This document shows positions 18,040 through 26,373 of a stretch of DNA of 34,393 nucleotides, piece by piece. A program made the translations under genes and the position numbers. This DNA comes from an uncultured Allomuricauda sp. Lineage in GTDB: Bacteria; Bacteroidota; Bacteroidia; Flavobacteriales; Flavobacteriaceae. The stretch is taken from positions 1-34,393 of the forward strand of contig NZ_CAKZYF010000199.1 in the NCBI RefSeq assembly GCF_937884665.1, in the 5' to 3' direction. How positions within the stretch are numbered: position 1 is the first letter of the stretch; the number at the start of each line of letters is the position of its first letter. Below the pieces are notes generated by a model. The model saw nothing but the letters and a program-made list of their open reading frames with translations, made no database searches and was not told the DNA's origin.

Positions 18040-18333
18040 GTTTCGATGGTTTGTATTAAATCTTCGATGGTCACCATAACTTGATTAGATGCTATCCACG
18101 TATTTTCTGCCCTAAACAATTAAATTATAGAGTTAAATCCCTTGTTTGTCCAAATTGCGGTGAATCCCGATGGACTTGCGATGAATAGGGATATAACGGG
18201 GACGAAAAAAGGTTGGGATTGTAATTTTGATAAACCTATCCTCCATATTGAAGGGCTTGTACAGACAAAGAAGACCATGCGACAAACCTTAATCACTAAA
18301 AGCTTGATGTCCGACCTGTACTTAATGATTCAC
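18040..18333. other. 294-bp gap between response regulator and DUF5916 gene
   Basis: No gene and no clear terminator were found. The DUF5916 leader at the left end holds the 9-bp repeats. A weak minus-strand promoter with a TTG and, 22 bp on, a TAGCATCT-like -7 can be drawn around 18080-18115, but it lacks the TTTG. The rest shows nothing recognisable. Confidence 0.35.
18042..18071 (-). promoter_or_regulatory. Tandem 9-bp repeats with LytTR-type spacing before the DUF5916 gene
   Basis: On the minus strand ACCATCGAA occurs twice (18071-18063 and 18050-18042), separated by exactly 12 bp and starting 21 bp apart. This is the geometry of LytTR-domain binding sites (two 9-bp direct repeats, 12-13 bp spacer). 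The sequence only partly fits the published LytTR consensus. The repeats end 3 bp before the start codon, inside the probable leader, so binding here would more likely repress than activate. Confidence 0.45.
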
Positions 18334-19041
18334 TTATTTTCCTATCAATCTCTCCACATTTGTGCGATAGGCCTCCCCAATTATGAATTCCTTGTCACTT
18401 AGAAAAACGCTGTCCTTTTTGATAAAGGAAATCTTGTTTATGGATATGATGTAAGACCTATGTATCCTAATAAATCGGTTATGGGGAAGTTCCGATTCCA
18501 AACTTTTAAAACTGGTTCTTACCACAAGTGGTGCTTCAAGGTCCTTTAAATAAAATTTGATATAATCCCCATAGCCCTGCAGCCATACGATATCATCAAA
18601 TTTTACCTTCACCATACGGTAATTCGAATTCACGAACAGATAATCCTTTTCGATTTCCGTATCGTAAGCCTTTTTTACTGATTTCATTTCAAACAGGCTT
18701 TTTGCCCGTTCACAAGCCCGCAGGAACCTCTCCATGGATACCGGTTTTACCAGATAATCAACAATATCCAAATCGTAGCCCTCAGAGGCATATTTTTCAT
18801 ATGCCGTTATGAATATGACCAAAGGTTTGGTTTGGAGACTCTTGATGTACTCAAATCCATTGAGCCTTGGCATTTGGATATCGATAAATATCAAATCGAT
18901 TTTAGTTTTTTCGAGGAGGGCCATCGCCTCGAAAACATCGTTACATGTTCCAACCAAGTCTAGAAACGGTATTCGCTCTATGTTGTCCTTCAAGAGCGAA
19001 AGTGCTAAAGGTTCGTCGTCCACTGCAATACAGCGCATCAT
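18334..19041 (-). CDS. LytR/AlgR-type response regulator (receiver plus LytTR DNA-binding domain)
   Basis: 235 residues. The receiver domain spans residues 1-120: acidic pocket VDDE (8-10), phosphoacceptor Asp54 in IFIDIQMP, conserved Thr in FITAYEKYA and Lys99 in DYLVKPVS. The LytTR DNA-binding domain follows at about 130-235 (YLFVNSNYRMVKVKFDDIVWLQGYGDYIKFYL, HRSYIISINKI). The start overlaps the stop of the upstream kinase by 4 bp (ATGA), so the two are translationally coupled. The likely target is its own locus and perhaps the adjacent DUF5916 gene, in view of the repeats before that gene. Confidence 0.95.
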   Translation of the reverse strand: MMRCIAVDDEPLALSLLKDNIERIPFLDLVGTCNDVFEAMALLEKTKIDLIFIDIQMPRLNGFEYIKSLQTKPLVIFITAYEKYASEGYDLDIVDYLVKPVSMERFLRACERAKSLFEMKSVKKAYDTEIEKDYLFVNSNYRMVKVKFDDIVWLQGYGDYIKFYLKDLEAPLVVRTSFKSLESELPHNRFIRIHRSYIISINKISFIKKDSVFLSDKEFIIGEAYRTNVERLIGK

Positions 19042-20078
19042 TGCTTTAATGTCAGTTTAAGTTCAACTTCAAACCACTCGTTCGTATCGTTTATTTCCAG
19101 TTGATGCTCGGCACCATAAATTAACTTCAGTCTCCGCTTTACGTTGGCCAGTCCGATGCCAGAACTATCCTCAATTGAGGCATTCGGTTTTGATTGCCAG
19201 TTCTTTACGTTAAAATAAAGCTCCTTGTCCTGTTCTCTTAAAACGATTTTAATACTCGGGTCTTCCACATGACCTATCCCGTATTTGAATGCATTCTCTA
19301 TGAACGTTATCAATAGCATCGGTTCTATCATGTTGTCTTCTCCATTAAGAACAAAGTCCTCCTCCAAGTTCAATTTTTCTTTGAACCGTTGTTTTTGAAG
19401 AGCTATATAGTTTCTAAGATACTCGATTTCTTCATGAAGAGGAACCTTCCTTTCCCTTGTTTTGTACAACATATATCGCATGAGCGAGGAAAACTGAAGC
19501 AAGGACGGTTCAAGGTCTTTGCTGTTTTTTCGGACTAGCGCGATGATATTGTTAAGGACATTAAAAAGAAAATGGGGACTTATCTGTCCTCTGAGAAAAT
19601 CGAGTTCACCTTTGAGTTGCTCTTGTTGTACCTCGGCTTCGATTCGTTCTGCCTCCCTCTTGTCAGAAATGGCCCTAAAAGCGATCGCGGCGGCCAGAAT
19701 ACCCAAAAAGGGCAGCAAACTATATCTAATGGAGATTATAAAATTTGACGCGTACTCTTCTATAAAAAAAGAATAGAAAGGACGCCTTAACATCACAACA
19801 ACTGAAAAAAATACAATCTGAATGGCTGTGAAAATAAAGTAATTTTTGGCATAAAGAAATCTGGGAATAATGAAATAAGCGTTCAAATAAAAGACCAATA
19901 TCCAAAAAACATTGATAAGACTCTCAAGATAATGGGAGCTATATGTCTCATCATTGATATGAAAATGTGGTTCCAGCTCTGAATGATAGGCATAGGGCAA
20001 TGAAATCAAGACAGACCAAGGAATGATATGAAGGACAATTACTTGCCATCTTATTTTATTATTTCGAAGGAACTTCAT
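19038..20078 (-). CDS. LytS/YehU-type sensor histidine kinase
   Basis: 346 residues. Four hydrophobic segments in the first 135 residues (about 11-31, 51-71, 79-97 and 117-135) form a membrane anchor with little room for an extracellular sensor. A coiled-coil-like linker (140-160) leads to the phosphoacceptor region QISPHFLFNVLNNII with His169, typical of the His_kinase (PF06580) family. An HATPase region follows with MLLITFIENAFKYGIGH and the G box SSGIGLANVKRRLKLIYG. The gene overlaps the response regulator by 4 bp and forms a two-component pair with it. The signal is unknown. Confidence 0.94.
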   Translation of the reverse strand: MKFLRNNKIRWQVIVLHIIPWSVLISLPYAYHSELEPHFHINDETYSSHYLESLINVFWILVFYLNAYFIIPRFLYAKNYFIFTAIQIVFFSVVVMLRRPFYSFFIEEYASNFIISIRYSLLPFLGILAAAIAFRAISDKREAERIEAEVQQEQLKGELDFLRGQISPHFLFNVLNNIIALVRKNSKDLEPSLLQFSSLMRYMLYKTRERKVPLHEEIEYLRNYIALQKQRFKEKLNLEEDFVLNGEDNMIEPMLLITFIENAFKYGIGHVEDPSIKIVLREQDKELYFNVKNWQSKPNASIEDSSGIGLANVKRRLKLIYGAEHQLEINDTNEWFEVELKLTLKQ

Positions 20079-20147
20079 TGAATCCGAATTGATTCTAAAG
20101 TTTTTAGTATAAATGATGTGAAAATTATTAAATAAATAATTAAAAAG

Positions 20148-20191
20148 GAGACCAATAAGTAGGATGGCGCAAAAAAATCCTTACCGGTCTC
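20148..20191 (-). terminator. Inverted repeat with T-rich tail, possible terminator of the kdgA transcript
   Basis: GAGACC (20148-20153) pairs with GGTCTC (20186-20191), and inner bases (GTAAGGA against TCCTACTTA) extend the stem imperfectly. Read on the minus strand the hairpin is followed by CTTTTTAATTATTTATTT. It lies about 180 bp past the aldolase stop and about 70 bp before the kinase start, so it would insulate the two-component genes. An operator role cannot be excluded. Confidence 0.42.
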
Positions 20192-20370
20192 GCTAACAAA
20201 ATTCTCACTAAACCATTGAAAAAACCTCTTTCGTAATTTTGAAGGTTCCGTTGTGTTGTTTTGTAATTTTTTACGAAACTAGGTTCAAACTAATTCGGAA
20301 ACAATCCTCAACAATCTAACTGCTTATAGATAATTTGTTGAAGACGGGTTGCCCTTATTTCTTGAACTAT

Positions 20371-21048
20371 TCAATCATTTTTGGATTTTACTTCCTGAAT
20401 TGTTTTTAAAGTTTTTGAAACCAGTGATTGTAGTCCCACGAAATCCTGCGTCTCTAAAATTTCCTTAGAAATAAGTTTTGAACCCATGCCTACGCACAGT
20501 ACACCTGCGGTAAACCAACTTTCAAGATTAGACTTTTCCGTACTTACCCCTCCGGTTGGCATAATGCTCGTCCATGGTTGCGGTCCTTTTATCGCTTTTA
20601 CGAACCCAGGACCATAGGAGGAACCCGGAAACAGTTTAATTATTTCACAACCTAATTCCTCAGCTCTATTGATTTCAGTCAATGAACCACATCCAGGGGA
20701 CCATAAGACTTTCCGTCGGTTGCAAACGACAGCTATGTCTTCCCTTAGGGAGGGGGTCACGATAAAGTTAGCTCCCATTTGGATAAATAGAGAAGCTGCA
20801 GCTGCATCCGTAATGGACCCAACGCCCAAAATCATTCCCGGTAATTCTTTAATGGCGTATTTGTTGAGTTCCGAAAAAACCTCAAAAGCAAAGTCTCCTC
20901 TTGCAGTAAACTCCATAAGTCGTGAACCTCCATCATAACAGGACTTCAGGACCTTTTTTCCCAGTTCAATATTGGGATGGTAAAACAAGGGCACCATTCC
21001 CTGGGCTTTCATTGTTTCCGCAACTTCTATTCTTGAATATTGTGCCAT
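20371..21048 (-). CDS. kdgA: 2-keto-3-deoxy-6-phosphogluconate (KDPG) aldolase
   Basis: 225 residues, the usual length of Eda/KdgA proteins. It cleaves KDPG to pyruvate and glyceraldehyde-3-phosphate in the cytoplasm, the last step of alginate monomer catabolism. The Schiff-base lysine is Lys138 in EIIKLFPG, the catalytic Glu is Glu46 in RLMEFTARG, and the phosphate-binding loops are GVGSI and PTGGVS. It starts 7 bp after the kinase stop and is the last gene of the catabolic operon. Confidence 0.95.
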   Translation of the reverse strand: MAQYSRIEVAETMKAQGMVPLFYHPNIELGKKVLKSCYDGGSRLMEFTARGDFAFEVFSELNKYAIKELPGMILGVGSITDAAAASLFIQMGANFIVTPSLREDIAVVCNRRKVLWSPGCGSLTEINRAEELGCEIIKLFPGSSYGPGFVKAIKGPQPWTSIMPTGGVSTEKSNLESWFTAGVLCVGMGSKLISKEILETQDFVGLQSLVSKTLKTIQEVKSKND

Positions 21049-21055
21049 ATAAAAC

Positions 21056-22102
21056 TTATCTTGCTACCCTTCCAGAAGCATCACCCCCCATCAATTTCTC
21101 TACTTCAGGGACCGTAACCAAGTTAGCATCTCCTTTAATGGTGTGTTTTAAACATGAAGCGGCCACAGCAAAATTCAAAGCGTTTTGGTCGTCTTCAGGG
21201 TATTTTAAAAGACCATAAATCAGTCCACCCATAAAGGAATCCCCTCCCCCTACGCGATCCACAATATGGGTAATTTGGTATTCTGGGGATTTATACATGG
21301 TTTTTCCATCATACAATACCCCGGCCCAAGTGTTATGGGAAGCAGAAAGGGAGCCTCTTAACGTTGTAATTACTTTTTTGGCTCTTGGGAAACGCTCCAT
21401 CATCTGTTTACAAACGGATAAAAAAGCCTCTGCTTTAACGTGTTCTCCTTGGGTCGTGATATCCAATCCTTCTGGTTTAATGCCGAAGTGCTTTTCGGCA
21501 TCTTCCTCATTGCCCAAAACTACGTCACAGTAAGCCGTAAGCTCCGACATGATTTCCTCCCTTTTTGCATCATCGCAATACTTCCAAAGTTTGGCGCGGT
21601 AGTTTAAGTCTGTGGATATGGTAACCCCTATTTCACTGGCCATTTTAACCGCTTCAAGACAGGCATCGGCCCCACCTTGCGAAATTGCTGGTGTTATTCC
21701 TGTCCAGTGGAACCATTCAACCTCAGCAAACACTTGTTTCCAATCGACCATACCTTTTTGTATTTCAGCCATGGCAGAATGGGCCCGGTCATATACCACC
21801 TTACTGCCTCTTGAAACCGCACCGGTCTCCAGAAAGTAAATCCCAAGTCGGTCTCCGCCAAATACAATTTTATCCGTACCCACGCCGCGTTTACGCATTT
21901 CCATAAGCGCACATTGCCCAATATCATTGTTTGGAAGTCTTGTGACAAAATCCACGGGGACGCCATAATTGGCCAGTGAGACTGCAACATTCGATTCGCC
22001 TCCCCCGTAAACCACATCAAAATTATTGGCTTGTGAGAATCTCAAGAATCCCTGTGGAGCCAATCGTAACATAATTTCCCCAAATGTGACTACTTTTTTC
22101 AT
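21056..22102 (-). CDS. kdgK: 2-keto-3-deoxygluconate kinase (PfkB family)
   Basis: 348 residues. It phosphorylates 2-keto-3-deoxygluconate with ATP to give KDPG. The PfkB family is shown by the N-terminal GEIMLRLAP and the substrate loop YGGGESNVAVSLANYG, and by the C-terminal anion-hole motif DRVGGGDSFMGG with catalytic Asp288. It sits between the SDR (95-bp gap) and the aldolase (7-bp gap), which supports KdgK rather than fructokinase activity. Confidence 0.94.
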   Translation of the reverse strand: MKKVVTFGEIMLRLAPQGFLRFSQANNFDVVYGGGESNVAVSLANYGVPVDFVTRLPNNDIGQCALMEMRKRGVGTDKIVFGGDRLGIYFLETGAVSRGSKVVYDRAHSAMAEIQKGMVDWKQVFAEVEWFHWTGITPAISQGGADACLEAVKMASEIGVTISTDLNYRAKLWKYCDDAKREEIMSELTAYCDVVLGNEEDAEKHFGIKPEGLDITTQGEHVKAEAFLSVCKQMMERFPRAKKVITTLRGSLSASHNTWAGVLYDGKTMYKSPEYQITHIVDRVGGGDSFMGGLIYGLLKYPEDDQNALNFAVAASCLKHTIKGDANLVTVPEVEKLMGGDASGRVAR

Positions 22103-22197
22103 TTATTGATTGCTTCTAGTTGATTTTATTCCTTAAGATTGAAATATCATGCTGTTTTTATAGGGATACTCCCCCAATTGCCCACTACATTTTTTAA

Positions 22198-22962
22198 TTA
22201 AATACCCAGAGCTTGTCCTCCCCCAATTTGAATGGTTTCTGCGGTTAGGAACGCGGCATCATCACTTACCAAAAAGGAAATTACAGAGGCAACTTCTTCA
22301 GGTTGACCCAGGCGGCCCAACATGATATTATTTTTCCAAGAAGCAAAAACCTCTGGCTTGGTAGATTTGATTTGCTCATGAAAAGGAGTGTCTATAGTTC
22401 CGGGAGAAACCGCATTGACTCGAATACCATACTCCGCTAAGTCTTTTGCCAAAGCCCGTGTTAAGGTATGTACCGCTGCTTTTGAAGTCCCATATATTCC
22501 AGCTCCAGGTCCACCGGCATTCCATCCCGCATTTGAAGTGTAATTGATGATGGACGGGTTGTCCCCCTTCTTCAAAAAAGGAATGGCGGCCCTTGAAACG
22601 AAAAAAGTGGAATCAAGGTTCAAAGCCATCACTTTTCTATAGAATTCCGTGGTCATTTCCTCAAAACGTGACCTCCCTCCAAGACCTCCGGCATTATTGA
22701 TCAAGGCATCTATTTTTCCATATTTTACGCCAATTTTATTGATATTGGCATTGACCTCCTCTTCGTTCGTCACATCAAAACCGTAATATTCGGCATCAAT
22801 ACCTGCGGAAGTAAGTTCATTTATTCGCTCTGCACCTTTCCCATCCTCAATTCCATTTAAAATCACTGTATAGCCGTCTTCACCCAGTCTTTTGGCAACT
22901 TGAAAGCCAATACCTCCTGTTGCACCTGTGATAACCGCTATTTTTCCTTTTGAATCACTCAT
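22198..22962 (-). CDS. SDR-family oxidoreductase, probable DEH (4-deoxy-L-erythro-5-hexoseulose uronate) reductase
   Basis: 254 residues, a classical short-chain dehydrogenase. The cofactor motif is TGATGGIG (12-19), the structural motif is NNAG (89-92), and the catalytic residues are Ser143, Tyr157 and Lys161 (YGTSK). The C-terminal part has VNAVSPGTIDTPF. In alginate loci this position is held by the NAD(P)H-dependent reductase that converts DEH to 2-keto-3-deoxygluconate, the substrate of the next gene. The sequence alone also fits other SDR sugar-acid enzymes such as KduD, so the assignment rests on context. A 28-bp gap separates it from the MFS gene. Confidence 0.86.
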   Translation of the reverse strand: MSDSKGKIAVITGATGGIGFQVAKRLGEDGYTVILNGIEDGKGAERINELTSAGIDAEYYGFDVTNEEEVNANINKIGVKYGKIDALINNAGGLGGRSRFEEMTTEFYRKVMALNLDSTFFVSRAAIPFLKKGDNPSIINYTSNAGWNAGGPGAGIYGTSKAAVHTLTRALAKDLAEYGIRVNAVSPGTIDTPFHEQIKSTKPEVFASWKNNIMLGRLGQPEEVASVISFLVSDDAAFLTAETIQIGGGQALGI

Positions 22963-22990
22963 TTTATTTTTTGGATTTAGTTTTAACTAT

Positions 22991-24295
22991 CTAATTATGT
23001 TGTTCTTGTAAGGGTTCAATTTTTGGGCACAGTATCCAGACACTTGCCATCGTTATGATGGCCAATGCGGCACCAATTACAAATGCGGGTGTGTAGTTTC
23101 CGCCAGAGGTTAACCAGGGCACCAAAGCCGTTAAGCCGAAAGCTCCCAATTTTGCCGCCATACCAGCCAAACCGGCTAATGTGCCGACTGATTTCCCCCC
23201 CAGTAAATCGCTTGGTAAGGTTTGTACATTCCCGATGGCAACTTGAAAACCGAAGAGAATGATTGCCATTAACATCACGGCTATTTCAGGCCCTCCAGGA
23301 TTAGCCATGGCCAACAAAGTGGGCAACATTATCAAGCAGCCCAAGGTAATTACCAGCTTTCGGGTTTTGTTTACGGTCCAACCGGCTTTAATACGATTTT
23401 GTGCTAAAAGTCCCCCGAACCAGGCTCCTATCATGGCACCTACGTAAGGTACCCAAGCGTAAAATCCTATGGCCTTTACATCCATGCCATACACCTCATT
23501 GAGATATATGGGAATCCAAAAAATGAATAACCACCAAATGGGATCAATTGCCGCAGAAGCAATAATAACCCCCCAACTTTCTTTATGGGACAGCATTTTG
23601 CCCGTTGGAGGATTGTATCCTTCATCTTGAACCCCATCCCCATCCTTGTCCTGGTTCTGTTGTCCGGTCAAAATATACGCTCGCTCTTCGTCAGAAATCC
23701 ATGGATGTTTTGCTGGGTGTGATTTTACCAAAATCCACCAGGGAACGAGCCAAATCAGTCCTAAGAGACCAACCAAAATAAAAATGTAATGCCAACTGAA
23801 ATAAACGGATAAGAGGCCAATAGTGGGAAAGGCGACTATTCCCCCTATTGCCGCACCCGAATTGAAGATTCCTTGTGCAAAAGCGCGTTCCTTGGTTGGA
23901 AACCATTCAGCGTTTCCTTTGGCGGCTCCAGGCCAATTTCCTGCTTCAGCTATACCCAATAAGGACCGAAAAATGGAAAGACTCACCACTCCCTTGGCAA
24001 AAGCATGCAAAGCTGTGGCCAAGGACCAAAATCCTATAGATAGGGTAAAACCCAATCTTGTTCCGATCTTGTCAAAAATCTTCCCAAAAATGGCCTGCCC
24101 AAATGCGTAGGAAAAGATGAAGAAAGTGGAAATCAATGCATAGATGCCCTTTCTCTCATCCGATGTTTTATCGGGATACAGCTCCTCAGCCATATCTGGC
24201 CATAATACAGGTAACGCTTGTCTGTCTATATAATTGATAACCGTTGCAAGTGCTATCAATGTTATAACCCACCAACGTAAGCCTTTAAGTTTCAT
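22991..24295 (-). CDS. MFS transporter of the hexuronate (anion:cation symporter) type
   Basis: 434 residues with about 12 hydrophobic segments. The N-terminal WWVITLIALATVINYIDRQALPVLWP and the segment GIAEAGNWPGAAKGNAEWFP are typical of the ExuT-like ACS family. A long cytoplasmic loop between the two halves (about 205-235) contains an acidic KDGDGVQDEG stretch. The probable role is inner-membrane import of unsaturated uronate or DEH released in the periplasm. It is the first gene of the catabolic operon, and the gap to gntR is 214 bp. Confidence 0.9.
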   Translation of the reverse strand: MKLKGLRWWVITLIALATVINYIDRQALPVLWPDMAEELYPDKTSDERKGIYALISTFFIFSYAFGQAIFGKIFDKIGTRLGFTLSIGFWSLATALHAFAKGVVSLSIFRSLLGIAEAGNWPGAAKGNAEWFPTKERAFAQGIFNSGAAIGGIVAFPTIGLLSVYFSWHYIFILVGLLGLIWLVPWWILVKSHPAKHPWISDEERAYILTGQQNQDKDGDGVQDEGYNPPTGKMLSHKESWGVIIASAAIDPIWWLFIFWIPIYLNEVYGMDVKAIGFYAWVPYVGAMIGAWFGGLLAQNRIKAGWTVNKTRKLVITLGCLIMLPTLLAMANPGGPEIAVMLMAIILFGFQVAIGNVQTLPSDLLGGKSVGTLAGLAGMAAKLGAFGLTALVPWLTSGGNYTPAFVIGAALAIITMASVWILCPKIEPLQEQHN

Positions 24296-24509
24296 ATATC
24301 AATGGTCTAGGGGTCCGAAAACCCATTAAATTTGGATATTTTCTATTCTAAAATCCACGTCATTGGGTAGAACATATGAAACCAGATAAAATACATCCCC
24401 ATCCTTTTGGTACTGGGTTATGCAATTTTTTTAGTTAAATTCTACTTCCCTCCTTAATTTGATCTAAACAGTGAAAATGAAGCGTGCATTTTCATTTTCA
24501 CCAGCATGT

Positions 24510-25211
24510 TTAGGTATTGTAACAATATTGGTACAATACCTTAAAGTGTGCTTTCATCTTTTCTTTGCCTCTTTTGGGATCTCCATCCTTTATAGCATCA
24601 AAAATCTCTTTGTGCTCCGTAATTCCTTGCATGGATAGATTTGAGTCACAAACATGGTACTTTTCAAAATTTGTGATAATCTCCGGTGTAATAATCAGCA
24701 TAAACGTATTCATGGTAACATTTTTGCTTGCTTTTGCAATTGCCAAATGAAAAAGTAAATCTTCTTCTACCGCACTTTCTCCATTTAGGACTTTAGTTTC
24801 GTAGGCATCCAAAGCATCTTTTAACTTTTCCAAATCTTCATCTGTTCTGCGCAAGGCAGCTAATTTTACGGTTTTCAATTCCAAAAGAATACGGGTCTCG
24901 ACCAGAGATTTAAAGTCAGGGTCTTCCAGCCTTAAAATATCATCAAGCATTCCGCTCATGGCAACCCTGCCGATATTTGCAATGAAGGTCCCGCTTTGGG
25001 GTCTGGACTTCAAAATTCCGTAGAACTCCAATTTTTGAATCGCTTCTCGAATATTGCTCCGACTTACTTGAAATCTCTCGGTCAACATCCTTTCTGAAGG
25101 CAACTTATCCCCTGGCTCCAAGTTTTTGTACTCTATATAATCTCTTAACTTCGAAATAATCTCTCGTTGGATATTGCTATTCTCGTTTTTTGTTAAAATT
25201 TCTACTTTCAT
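24510..25211 (-). CDS. FadR-type GntR transcriptional regulator of the alginate locus
   Basis: 233 residues from the ATG at 25211. The frame opens further upstream at 25271, but those 20 residues would be encoded by the operator-like repeats and lack domain similarity, so 25211 is preferred. Residues about 13-80 form the winged helix-turn-helix (GDKLPSERMLTERFQVSRSNIREAIQKLEFYGIL...SGTFI). Residues about 90-225 form the all-helical FCD ligand domain, with Asp151, His155, His200 and His222 at the positions of the metal/ligand site. The ligand is probably an alginate catabolite such as DEH or KDG (inference). Tandem ACCA-N3-TGGT sites directly before its start and before susC suggest autoregulation and repression of uptake genes. 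Its last codons contain a 10-bp inverted repeat. Confidence 0.92.
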   Translation of the reverse strand: MKVEILTKNENSNIQREIISKLRDYIEYKNLEPGDKLPSERMLTERFQVSRSNIREAIQKLEFYGILKSRPQSGTFIANIGRVAMSGMLDDILRLEDPDFKSLVETRILLELKTVKLAALRRTDEDLEKLKDALDAYETKVLNGESAVEEDLLFHLAIAKASKNVTMNTFMLIITPEIITNFEKYHVCDSNLSMQGITEHKEIFDAIKDGDPKRGKEKMKAHFKVLYQYCYNT

Positions 25212-25218
25212 ATCTTGA

Positions 25219-25242
25219 ACCAGATTGGTTAACCAGATTGGT
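25219..25242 (-). promoter_or_regulatory. Tandem GntR operator before the regulator gene
   Basis: ACCAGATTGGT occurs twice (25219-25229 and 25232-25242) with a 13-bp period. Each unit is an ACCA-N3-TGGT dyad, and their junction forms the palindrome TGGTTAACCA (25226-25235). The operator ends 8 bp before the start codon, so binding would block initiation or early elongation. The same arrangement stands before susC. Confidence 0.78.
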
Positions 25243-25300
25243 TTGTTAAATTTAAAAAAATCTTTCAACAAATAATGGGATAATTCCGCTTTTTTTGAAG

Positions 25301-25334
25301 AAAAGAGCCATTGATAACCTTGATTATCAATAGC
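25301..25334 (-). terminator. Terminator of the susC-susD-PL7 operon
   Basis: ATTGATAA (25310-25317) pairs with TTATCAAT (25324-25331) around a 6-nt loop, with a further GC pair step beyond a mismatch. On the minus strand the hairpin is followed by CTCTTTTCTT. It lies just after the stop of the downstream PL7 gene, before the regulator promoter. Confidence 0.65.
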
Positions 25335-25367
25335 CCCCCTAAATAACTAAACTAACTCAATTTATTC

Positions 25368-26360
25368 CTAATGATTAACTTCAAGTTCATAAATCTTTAC
25401 CTTGGCAAAAGCACCCTCATCCGTGGTCTGCAAATAGTTCCCGGCTTTGAAGTAATTCTCGAAAACACTCCACTTATCCATGCTTAAGCCACTAAAAACA
25501 ATAGACTCACTTTTGTTCAAAATAACTTCCATCCGTCCTTCACTTGCTTTTACTTCTAAGGAAAACCTATCAAAACCCACTTCTTCACTAAAGTTAAATC
25601 CGTCATCATCTGTCCAGGCATCGGTGTATAAAAGAGCCGTACCCGAAGTACTTTCATCCTTCAACACCTTACTTTTCACTCGGATGATTCCATTTTGCCA
25701 GTAAATTTTAAGTACGGGAGGTGCATTGTTATCGTCCTCACCAATTAAATCCCGTTGTTCATTGGTAAGCCTGCCGTGAATCTGCATAATTATCGTGCGG
25801 TGGTATTTGCCATCACCATCTTTCGAGATTTCCTCCATGGACATTTCTCCTTTCATGGTTCCACCTTGAGCAAAGGTCCAGTTTGTACTATTGCTGCCGG
25901 GAACCATCTGCTCGCGCAACTCTGTCCTAGATCTTGAGGAGTTAGGTGTAGTAACTCCAGGATAGGTATAAAATACTAGAGAGCCGTCAATTGAATCGTT
26001 ATACATGAAAGGAAGCAAAGTCTCATTGGTTGCATAATCCAAGATTTCAGGGGGTTCCACTTCTATGGGTTTGCCATTGTTTCCTACAGGTAACGTAACC
26101 TTCCAATTCCTTAGGTCTATATTTGGTAAGACAAAAGACCCGCTTTCTTGGGAATCATTTCCCTCTTCGGCCTGCTCTTCCGAGGATTGACCATCTCCCT
26201 CTTCGGAATTGTTATTTTGTGATGTATCATTATCCTCCCCAGTGGTCCAAACCAATGTTTCATCTTCCTTTGTTTCACTTTGGCCACATGCCTGAATAAT
26301 CATGAAGCCACTCAGGATAAACAACAAAAAAATAGGAATTGCTATAGTGCTCTTTTTCAT
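25368..26360 (-). CDS. Alginate lyase, polysaccharide lyase family 7, lipoprotein
   Basis: 330 residues from the ATG at 26360. The frame is open to 26474, but the extra residues would overlap the preceding gene and the signal peptide begins at 26360. The lipobox is IIQA-C (Cys25), so the enzyme is membrane-anchored, probably at the cell surface. A Ser/Glu/Asp-rich linker (31-74) tethers the PL7 beta-jelly-roll (about 78-330). The three PL7 motifs are present: SRTELREQM (144-152, Arg146), QIHGR (193-197, Gln193 and His195) and YFKAGNYLQ (303-311, Tyr309). QIH rather than QVH points to cleavage at guluronate-containing sites. The next gene upstream is a close paralogue. Cleavage would give unsaturated oligo-alginates for the SusC/D pair. 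Confidence 0.95.
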   Translation of the reverse strand: MKKSTIAIPIFLLFILSGFMIIQACGQSETKEDETLVWTTGEDNDTSQNNNSEEGDGQSSEEQAEEGNDSQESGSFVLPNIDLRNWKVTLPVGNNGKPIEVEPPEILDYATNETLLPFMYNDSIDGSLVFYTYPGVTTPNSSRSRTELREQMVPGSNSTNWTFAQGGTMKGEMSMEEISKDGDGKYHRTIIMQIHGRLTNEQRDLIGEDDNNAPPVLKIYWQNGIIRVKSKVLKDESTSGTALLYTDAWTDDDGFNFSEEVGFDRFSLEVKASEGRMEVILNKSESIVFSGLSMDKWSVFENYFKAGNYLQTTDEGAFAKVKIYELEVNH

Positions 26361-26373
26361 ATCATATGCGGGT

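Noticed and set aside
20230..20278. Inverted TTTCGTAA / TTACGAAA pair upstream of the two-component genes
   Set aside because: The arms are short and about 35 bp apart in AT-rich DNA, with no tail or promoter geometry, so a chance match is likely.
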